6,167 nt of DNA from contig DOOI01000186.1 of NCBI GenBank assembly GCA_003512825.1, forward strand, positions 584 to 6,750. Direction: 5' to 3'. The notes under the pieces are model-generated. The model saw nothing but the letters and a program-made list of their open reading frames with translations, ran no database searches and was not told the origin of the DNA. Shown here piece after piece: positions 1 through 5,079 of this stretch (within the stretch, counting starts at the first letter, position 1; every line of letters starts with the position of its first letter). This DNA is from Paracoccaceae bacterium (lineage in GTDB: Bacteria > Pseudomonadota > Alphaproteobacteria > Rhodobacterales > Rhodobacteraceae). The position numbers were made by a program, and so were the translations under genes.

Positions 1-2900
1 TGCCTTTGGTGGCCACCAATGACGTCTATTTCCCCAAACCCGATATGTATGAGGCGCATGATGCGCTGATTTGTATCGCGGAAGGGGCCTATGTGGATCA
101 GCAGGGGCCGCGCCGGCGATTGACGCCGCAGCATTACCTTAAATCGCCCGAGGAAATGGCGACGCTGTTTGCCGATCTGCCGGAGGCGTTGGATAATACT
201 GTCGAGATCGCGCGGCGCTGTGCGTTTGCCGCCTATAAGCGTGCGCCGATTTTGCCGAAATTCGCGGATGATGAGGTGGAGGAATTGCGCCGCCAAGCGC
301 AGGAGGGATTGGCGGCGCGGCTGAAGGTGATCCCGCATGCGGTGAGCGTGGCCGACTATGAGGCGCGGCTTGAGTTTGAGTTGGGTATCATCGAGGGCAT
401 GGGGTTTCCGGGCTATTTCCTCATCGTGGCCGATTTTATCAAATGGGGGAAAAAGCAGGGCATTCCGGTGGGGCCGGGCCGGGGATCTGGTGCGGGCTCG
501 TTGGTGGCTTATGCGCTGACCATCACCGACCTTGATCCGTTGCGCTATAGTTTGCTTTTTGAGCGCTTTTTGAACCCGGAACGTGTGTCGATGCCTGACT
601 TCGACATCGATTTCTGCATGGATCGTCGCGAGGAGGTGATCCAATACGTTCAGGAGAAATATGGCCGCGACAAGGTCGCGCAGATCATCACTTTTGGCGC
701 GTTGTTGTCGAAGGCGGCGGTGCGCGATGTGGGGCGGGTGTTGCAGATGCCTTATGGGCAGGTGGACCGCCTTTCCAAGCTTATTCCGGTGGAGGGGGTG
801 AAGCCTGTTTCCATCGAGCAGGCCTTGGCGCAGGAGGAGCGCCTGCGCGAGGCGGCACGCAGTGAAGAGGTGGTCAAGCGCCTGTTGGATTACGGGCAAC
901 AGGTTGAGGGGCTGCTTCGCAATGCCTCGACGCACGCGGCTGGGGTGGTGATTGGTGACAGGCCGTTGGACCAGCTTGTGCCGCTTTACCAAGATCCGCG
1001 TTCGGATATGCCAGCCACGCAGTTCAACATGAAATGGGTCGAGGCCGCGGGCTTGGTGAAGTTCGACTTTCTGGGCCTCAAGACGCTGACGGTGATTCAG
1101 AACGCCGTGGACCTTATTCGTGGGCAGGGGCGGCATTTGCATCTGTCGGCAGACGGGCGCAGGCTGTTTGAGCCGCCGGAAGGGGCCGTGGATGACATCG
1201 GAGCGATCCCGCTGGAGGATGCGGCGACCTATAAGCTTTATGCTTCGGCCAAGACGGTGGCCGTGTTTCAGGTGGAAAGCTCGGGCATGATGGATGCGCT
1301 GCGGCGTATGAAGCCCACCTGTATCGAGGATATTGTGGCGCTGGTGGCGCTGTATCGACCGGGCCCGATGGAAAATATCCCGACCTATTGCGAAGTGAAG
1401 CATGGGCAAAAGCCCTTGGAATCGATCCATCCGACGATTGACCATATCTTGGAAGAGACGCAGGGCATCATCGTTTACCAAGAACAGGTGATGCAGATTG
1501 CTCAGGTGATGGCGGGCTATAGCCTTGGCGGTGCGGATCTGCTGCGCCGGGCGATGGGTAAGAAGATTGCCGAAGAGATGGCCAAGGAGCGGCCCAAGTT
1601 TATCGAGGGTGCCAAGGCCACGCATAATGTGGATGCCAAGAAGGCGGGGGAGGTGTTTGACCTTCTCGAAAAATTCGCCAACTACGGATTTAACAAGTCC
1701 CATGCGGCGGCCTATGCGGTGGTGTCGTATCAGACCGGATGGCTGAAAGCGAACCATCCGGTTGAGTTCATGGCCGGGGTGATGAATTGCGATATTCACC
1801 TGACTGACAAGCTGTCGGTTTATGCCGATGAAGTGCGGCGGGGCTTGGATATCGAGATCGTGCCGCCCTGTGTGAACCGATCCGATGCGACGTTCACGGT
1901 GGATCAAGGGCGGCTTGTCTACGGTTTGGGCGCGTTGAAGAACGTCGGCTCGGATGCGATGCGGCTGATTGTTGAGGCGCGCGGCAAGAAGCCTTTTGTG
2001 ACGCTGTTTGATTTTGCCCGGCGGGTGGATTTGAAGCGCGTGGGCAAGCGGCCCTTGGAGATGCTGGCACGTGCGGGCGCGTTTGATGAGTTGGACGTCA
2101 ACCGCCGCCGGGTGTTTGACGGGTTGGAAGCTTTGGTTGGCTATTCGGCGGCGGTGCATGAAAGCCGGGCTTCGTCGCAGGTGTCGCTGTTCGGGGAGGG
2201 GGGCGATGACCTGCCGGAGCCGCGGTTGTTGCCTGTGGCAGATTGGATGCCAGCGGAACGATTGGCGGAGGAGCACAAGGCCATCGGGTTTTACCTGTCG
2301 GGGCATCCGTTGGACGATTACTTGCGCGCATTGCGGCGCCGGGACGCAATGACGCTGGCGGAGTTGCAGGGAAAGGCAGAGCGGCACGGCGCAGCGGTGG
2401 CGCGGGTTGGGGTGATTGTTTCGGCTTTGCAGGAGCGCAAATCGGGGCGGGGCACGCGGTTTTTCCGAATGAATATATCGGACCCGACGGGGCAGGTTTC
2501 GGGGATGGCGCTGTTTCCTGATGATTTCGATGCGGTGCGGCGCGTCTTTGATCAGACGGTGCAAGTGGTGATGACCTTGGAGGCGCGGTTTAACGAGGGG
2601 CAGTTTGACCCGGTCGCGCGTTCGGTCACCCCCTTGGAAACTTTCGTGGCCGATGCGGGCAGCGCTGGGTTGAAGATATTTATCGAAGAGCCGGAGGCCG
2701 TGGGTATTGTGGCACGGGTCTTGGCGGATGCGGCGGAAAAGGCGCGCGGGATGGCGCGCGGGCCTATTCAGTTTTGTTTGATCCACCCGGATTTGCCGGG
2801 TGAGGTGGAGATCGACACGGGGGTCGAGTATCCGGTAACGCCGCAGATCAAGGGCGCGATCAAGAGCCTGCCCGGTGTTATCTTGGTGGAAGAGGTTTAG
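1..2900 (+). CDS. dnaE: DNA polymerase III alpha subunit, 5'-truncated by the window edge
   Basis: Catalytic subunit of the replicative polymerase, which extends DNA at the fork bound to the beta clamp and clamp loader. The frame is open from base 3 and reads PLVATNDVYFP, so the TTG at 6 is an internal Leu and not a start. Counting that Leu as residue 1, 964 residues are visible; motif alignment with E. coli DnaE gives an offset of about 201, so most of the PHP domain is missing and the full protein would be ~1165 residues, the normal length. The catalytic aspartates are all present: D200 and D202 in PDFDIDF (603-611) and D354 in VKFDFLGL (1065-1067). The palm loop GPGRGSGAGS lies at 157-166. 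A helix-hairpin-helix region lies near 640-660. The beta-clamp-binding pentapeptide QVSLF is at 725-729 (2178-2192), the OB fold at ~797-875, and a tau-binding-type C-terminal domain follows. No frameshift or lost residue is seen. This is the DnaE1 type, not ImuC/DnaE2, because the clamp motif and C-terminal domain are intact. Confidence 0.98.
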   Translation, partial: PLVATNDVYFPKPDMYEAHDALICIAEGAYVDQQGPRRRLTPQHYLKSPEEMATLFADLPEALDNTVEIARRCAFAAYKRAPILPKFADDEVEELRRQAQEGLAARLKVIPHAVSVADYEARLEFELGIIEGMGFPGYFLIVADFIKWGKKQGIPVGPGRGSGAGSLVAYALTITDLDPLRYSLLFERFLNPERVSMPDFDIDFCMDRREEVIQYVQEKYGRDKVAQIITFGALLSKAAVRDVGRVLQMPYGQVDRLSKLIPVEGVKPVSIEQALAQEERLREAARSEEVVKRLLDYGQQVEGLLRNASTHAAGVVIGDRPLDQLVPLYQDPRSDMPATQFNMKWVEAAGLVKFDFLGLKTLTVIQNAVDLIRGQGRHLHLSADGRRLFEPPEGAVDDIGAIPLEDAATYKLYASAKTVAVFQVESSGMMDALRRMKPTCIEDIVALVALYRPGPMENIPTYCEVKHGQKPLESIHPTIDHILEETQGIIVYQEQVMQIAQVMAGYSLGGADLLRRAMGKKIAEEMAKERPKFIEGAKATHNVDAKKAGEVFDLLEKFANYGFNKSHAAAYAVVSYQTGWLKANHPVEFMAGVMNCDIHLTDKLSVYADEVRRGLDIEIVPPCVNRSDATFTVDQGRLVYGLGALKNVGSDAMRLIVEARGKKPFVTLFDFARRVDLKRVGKRPLEMLARAGAFDELDVNRRRVFDGLEALVGYSAAVHESRASSQVSLFGEGGDDLPEPRLLPVADWMPAERLAEEHKAIGFYLSGHPLDDYLRALRRRDAMTLAELQGKAERHGAAVARVGVIVSALQERKSGRGTRFFRMNISDPTGQVSGMALFPDDFDAVRRVFDQTVQVVMTLEARFNEGQFDPVARSVTPLETFVADAGSAGLKIFIEEPEAVGIVARVLADAAEKARGMARGPIQFCLIHPDLPGEVEIDTGVEYPVTPQIKGAIKSLPGVILVEEV

Positions 2901-2933
2901 GCCGCGGCCTGCTTGGCAGGTATTTCTATAGTA
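2900..2933 (+). terminator. weak candidate terminator after dnaE
   Basis: Directly after the dnaE stop there is a perfect palindrome GGCCGCGGCC (2900-2909). It overlaps a short hairpin, CCTGC-TTG-GCAGG (2908-2920), which is followed by the T/A-rich run TATTTCTATA (2921-2930). The shape resembles an intrinsic terminator, but the stem is only 5 bp and the T tract is interrupted, so partial read-through into the lipoprotein gene is likely. The AT-rich stretch also contains TATAGT (2927-2932), a 5/6 match to a -10 box, but no -35 lies at 16-18 bp. Both readings are inference from sequence shape only. Confidence 0.3.
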
Positions 2934-2956
2934 GACGCAGGGCCGGATCGCGCGAT

Positions 2957-3907
2957 ATGAGCGCGGGTATGGTTATGCGAATTCCTGTTTTATGTGCGAT
3001 GGTTATGGTGGTTTCCGCCTGTGCGAGCGACCCTTTGAAGAGGGTTGAGCGGCTGTCTGAGGTGGCGGTCGCGCCAGCGCAGACCGACGCGGCGCCAGTT
3101 TTGGCATCGGCTGTGGCGGCTGTGGCGGCTGAGGGCGAGCCATTGGCCGGGGCGCGGGGCGGCTTTTTGTCGCGAATTTTGCAAGGCTCACAGGCGCAGC
3201 GGCGTGAGACACCGAGCATGGAGGGCGCCGTTGCGGAGGCGGCGCCCGTGGCTGCGGAGGACCTGCCCAAAGCGGTGGCGTCCGGTGCGGCAGAGACGGT
3301 ACCCGGTGCGGCGCGGGCGGCTGGCCTGTTTGGGCTGTTGCGCGGTGAGGCCAAGGCCGAAAAGGCGGGGTCGGGTGTGGGGGGCGTGGCGGCTGTTGCT
3401 GCGCCCAAAGAGGCGGCGAGTGAGGATGTGGCACCGGGGCAGCGGCTTGCGGCGGGCAAGGTTGGCCGGGTGTGCGACTTGGCCGTGACAGAATTGGGCG
3501 CTGTGGTGGAGCGCTCGCCGGATCGCGGAGCGCGCTACAAGATCCACGATACCGCGCCCGGCACCGCGCAGGCACGCACGCTTTATATTTCCGGTTTTGC
3601 CGATGGATGCCCCCGACAAGTCACTGGGGCGTTGGCGATGTTTGGCAGCGCGGCCCGCTATGAGGAGTTGCGCTATGGCGCGCCGGGCAAATCCCTGCCC
3701 AAAGGAGCGAGCGACGCGGCCTATGAAGAGGTGAAATCCACCGTTTGCGGCGTGGCGAAGGGGCGGCCTTGTGGCAAGAACGCAGGCAAGATGGACAGTG
3801 CTGTGGTGTTTGTCAGCATCTATCAGAGTTTTGGCGACAACGGCTCGTGGGCTACGTTGCTTTTGCATGACGGGCGGGTGGCTGCGGCGGATTTGAAGGC
3901 GCATTGA
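2957..3907 (+). CDS. predicted lipoprotein of unknown function, Ala-rich, downstream of dnaE
   Basis: I do not recognise this 316-residue protein. Its N-terminus is a lipoprotein signal peptide: a positively charged start, the hydrophobic core IPVLCAMVMVV and the lipobox VSAC, with Cys22 as the likely lipidated residue after signal peptidase II cleavage. The +2 residue is Ala, so outer-membrane sorting would be expected. Residues ~35-165 are low-complexity and rich in Ala, Gly and Val, probably a flexible linker, and contain two related short motifs (GFLSRILQG at 69-77 and GLFGLLRG at 123-130). Residues ~168-316 look like a folded domain with four cysteines (C173, C218, C264, C272) that could form disulfides in the periplasm. 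The start is uncertain: in-frame ATGs at 2957, 2969 and 2975 all lack a strong Shine-Dalgarno; starting at 2975 gives the tidiest signal peptide (MRIP...). It lies 56 bp after dnaE and may be partly co-transcribed with it. The long antisense frames over it are composition artefacts. Confidence 0.85.
   Translation: MSAGMVMRIPVLCAMVMVVSACASDPLKRVERLSEVAVAPAQTDAAPVLASAVAAVAAEGEPLAGARGGFLSRILQGSQAQRRETPSMEGAVAEAAPVAAEDLPKAVASGAAETVPGAARAAGLFGLLRGEAKAEKAGSGVGGVAAVAAPKEAASEDVAPGQRLAAGKVGRVCDLAVTELGAVVERSPDRGARYKIHDTAPGTAQARTLYISGFADGCPRQVTGALAMFGSAARYEELRYGAPGKSLPKGASDAAYEEVKSTVCGVAKGRPCGKNAGKMDSAVVFVSIYQSFGDNGSWATLLLHDGRVAAADLKAH
3109..3131 (+). repeat. 9-bp tandem repeat GGCTGTGGC inside the lipoprotein gene
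   Basis: Two exact adjacent copies of GGCTGTGGC (3109-3117, 3118-3126) are followed by a partial third copy (GGCTG, 3127-3131). The period is three codons, so copy-number change would keep frame. It encodes AVAAVAA within the Ala-rich linker. The same 17 bases recur in frame at 4723-4739 in the crotonase gene, most simply explained by shared codon bias. Confidence 0.6.
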
Positions 3908-3915
3908 GGCGCATT
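3897..3915 (+). repeat. tandem direct repeat AGGCGCATT spanning the lipoprotein stop codon
   Basis: AGGCGCATT occurs at 3897-3905 and again at 3907-3915, a 10-bp period. The first copy encodes the last residues (Lys-Ala-His) and the start of the TGA stop at 3905-3907; the second lies in the 52-bp convergent gap before the slyX stop. Because 10 is not a multiple of three, loss or gain of a unit changes the reading frame at the C-terminus. It looks like a replication-slippage duplication. Confidence 0.55.
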
Positions 3916-3959
3916 CGCGGGGTATTGGCCCGCCGCGCGCTGCGATGTCTCAGCACGGC

Positions 3960-4154
3960 TCACCAATGCGGCGGACGTTCGTCGCCTGTGTGAATCCCCC
4001 TGGTTTCGCTGGCCAGACGTTCCGCTTCGCGTTCAAGCAGCATGTGCACCCGGCGGGTGAGCAGGTCGATCTCATTGGCTTGGCGGGCGACCACGTCGGA
4101 GAGGTCATCAACGGTGCGGATTAGATGGGCGAGTTTTTCCTCGATCTCTTGCAT
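3960..4154 (-). CDS. slyX: SlyX family small coiled-coil protein
   Basis: A 64-residue protein beginning MQEIEEKLAHL. It shows the SlyX pattern: a continuous amphipathic helix over about residues 2-50 with heptad-spaced Leu, Ile and Val, suggesting a coiled-coil oligomer, then a short charged tail ending RPPHW, which matches the conserved PPHY/W ending of the family. There is no signal peptide or membrane segment, so it is probably cytoplasmic. The molecular role of SlyX is not established; the name comes from its position beside slyD in E. coli, and neither slyD nor another slyX-locus gene is seen here. The start at 4154 is chosen because a strong AAGGAG lies 6 nt upstream and the family begins at this point. 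The same frame stays open upstream to 4298, but that extension is Pro-rich and antisense to the crotonase. The gene is convergent with the lipoprotein gene (52-bp gap) and divergent from the crotonase gene. Confidence 0.9.
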   Translation of the reverse strand: MQEIEEKLAHLIRTVDDLSDVVARQANEIDLLTRRVHMLLEREAERLASETRGIHTGDERPPHW

Positions 4155-4160
4155 GGGGCG

Positions 4161-4166
4161 CTCCTT
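4161..4166 (-). promoter_or_regulatory. ribosome binding site of slyX
   Basis: CTCCTT on the + strand reads AAGGAG on the - strand, 6 nt before the slyX ATG. It decides the start at 4154 over the longer open frame reaching 4298. Confidence 0.85.
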
Positions 4167-4170
4167 CGGT

Positions 4171-4177
4171 GGGAGGG
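4171..4177 (+). promoter_or_regulatory. possible alternative ribosome binding site for the crotonase gene
   Basis: GGGAGGG lies 6 nt before an in-frame ATG at 4184, which would add eight residues (MGFGGEEA) to the crotonase. It is only 4 nt from the slyX ribosome binding site on the other strand. The added residues match nothing usual in the family, so this is the less likely start. Confidence 0.25.
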
Positions 4178-4197
4178 TGTAGCATGGGCTTTGGCGG

Positions 4198-4202
4198 GGA
4201 GG
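4198..4202 (+). promoter_or_regulatory. ribosome binding site of the crotonase gene
   Basis: GGAGG within the purine-rich run GGGGAGGAAG lies 5 nt before the ATG at 4208. It supports the 262-residue form that begins MTVAVTT, which is the usual crotonase beginning just before the first beta strand. Confidence 0.7.
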
Positions 4203-4207
4203 AAGCA

Positions 4208-4996
4208 ATGACAGTCGCAGTGACAACGCAGGGGCGGGTAAGGGTGGTGAGCGTGCAGCGCAGTGCGGCACGCAATGCGGTAGACCCGGCAACAGCACGC
4301 GCCTTGTTTGCGGCGTTTACCGATTTTGACGCAGACCCGGCTGTGGATGTGGCGGTGCTGACCGGCGCGGGTGGGTTTTGTGCGGGGTTTGATCTGAAGG
4401 CCGCGGCGGGACGCGAGGGTGCGGATTGGATTGCCGGGCTTGATCTGCCTGCCGACTGGAACCCGATGGAGGACCCACGGCCCGGACCGATGGGGCCAAC
4501 GCGCTTGATGCTGTCAAAGCCGGTGATTGCGGCTGTGGAGGGCTATGCGGTGGCAGGTGGGATGGAATTGGCGTTGTGGTGCGATTTGCGGGTGGTTGCG
4601 GAAAGCGCCACGTTCGGGATCTTTTGCCGTCGCTGGGGTGTGCCGCTGATTGATGGCGGCACGGTGCGCCTGCCTCGGGTGGTGGGGCAGGGGCGGGCGA
4701 ATGACCTGATCCTGACTGGGCGGGCTGTGGCGGCTGTGGAAGCGCAGGTTATGGGGCTGGCGGATCGGGTGGTGCCAGAGGGGCAAGCCTTGGCAGAGGC
4801 GCTGCGTTTGGCCGAAAGCCTGACCCGGTTTCCACAGGCCTGTATGCGGGCGGATTTCCTTGCGGGACGGATGGAGGCGGCGGCTTTGGGTGCGGCGCTG
4901 CGGCGGGAATGGGCCTCGGCTGCGGCGTTTCTGGCGGAGGGCGCAGCAGGGGCGGCACGGTTTGCGGGAGGTGCGGGGCGTGGTGGGGTGTTTTGA
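4208..4996 (+). CDS. enoyl-CoA hydratase/isomerase (crotonase) family protein with altered active site
   Basis: This 262-residue protein has the full crotonase fold: a first strand GRVRVVSV, the CoA-pocket segment RSAARNAVD (18-26), the first oxyanion-hole motif GFCAGFDLK (56-64), then KPVIAAVEGYAVAGGMELAL (104-123), and a helical C-terminal part from ~165. The second oxyanion glycine (G117) and the catalytic Glu equivalent to rat mitochondrial hydratase Glu144 (E120, 4565-4567) are present. The second catalytic Glu (rat Glu164) aligns by motif to Cys140 in GIFCRRWGVP, and an Asp (D149, in LIDGGT) stands near the site. A standard two-glutamate hydration is therefore doubtful; isomerase, hydrolase, dehydratase or other CoA-thioester chemistry is possible and the substrate cannot be named. 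It is cytoplasmic, with no signal peptide. No other beta-oxidation gene is in the window. The gene starts 53 bp from slyX, divergently, and ends 83 bp before ychF. The start is discussed with its ribosome binding site. Confidence 0.93.
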   Translation: MTVAVTTQGRVRVVSVQRSAARNAVDPATARALFAAFTDFDADPAVDVAVLTGAGGFCAGFDLKAAAGREGADWIAGLDLPADWNPMEDPRPGPMGPTRLMLSKPVIAAVEGYAVAGGMELALWCDLRVVAESATFGIFCRRWGVPLIDGGTVRLPRVVGQGRANDLILTGRAVAAVEAQVMGLADRVVPEGQALAEALRLAESLTRFPQACMRADFLAGRMEAAALGAALRREWASAAAFLAEGAAGAARFAGGAGRGGVF

Positions 4997-5021
4997 GGCC
5001 TGAAATAGCGGTGCTGTTTGC

Positions 5022-5050
5022 TTGCCAGCGGAGGTCTTGGGGGCTATGAG
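5022..5050 (+). promoter_or_regulatory. candidate sigma-70-type promoter of ychF
   Basis: A -35-like TTGCCA (5022-5027, 5/6 to TTGACA) is separated by exactly 17 bp from TATGAG (5045-5050, 4/6 to TATAAT). Transcription would begin near 5057, leaving a short leader of about 23 nt that still contains the ychF ribosome binding site. It lies wholly in the gap after the crotonase stop. Recognised by eye only. Confidence 0.45.
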
Positions 5051-5066
5051 CCAGACGTCTTTAGCG

Positions 5067-5073
5067 AAGGAGG
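5067..5073 (+). promoter_or_regulatory. ribosome binding site of ychF
   Basis: AAGGAGG, a perfect anti-16S match, lies 6 nt before the ATG at 5080. It fixes that start over the in-frame ATG at 5092 and suggests efficient translation. Confidence 0.9.
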
Positions 5074-5079
5074 CGCCTC

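Noticed and set aside
6..8. TTG as a start codon for the polymerase frame
   Set aside because: The frame is open to the window edge and the preceding codon is Pro in the conserved context PLVATNDV; the missing ~200 residues match the PHP domain, so this is an internal Leu.
2913..2927. sigma-54-like site TTGGCAGG...TTTCT before the lipoprotein gene
   Set aside because: The -24 half is good, but the essential GC of the -12 element is absent at the required 10-bp distance (TC instead).
2926..3459. 177-codon open frame on the - strand, also antisense to the lipoprotein gene
   Set aside because: Ala/Pro/Thr low-complexity translation without domain or ribosome binding site; composition artefact.
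3188..3904. 238-codon open frame on the - strand across the lipoprotein gene
   Set aside because: It is Arg/His/Pro-rich with no recognisable domain and lies wholly antisense to a gene with a clear signal peptide; long antisense frames are expected in such GC-rich DNA.
3917..3933. hairpin GCGGG-(7 nt)-CCCGC between the lipoprotein gene and slyX as a bidirectional terminator
   Set aside because: The stem is only 5 bp and neither strand has a T tract after it; GC-rich intergenic sequence makes such stems common.
4155..4298. N-terminal extension of slyX to 4298
   Set aside because: The extra 48 residues are Pro/Leu/Ser-rich and antisense to the crotonase; the SlyX family begins at MQEIEEKL and a strong ribosome binding site lies just before 4154.
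5013..5029. hairpin GCTG-(9 nt)-CAGC after the crotonase gene as a terminator
   Set aside because: Four-base stem with a large loop and no T tract; it also overlaps the better-supported ychF -35 element.
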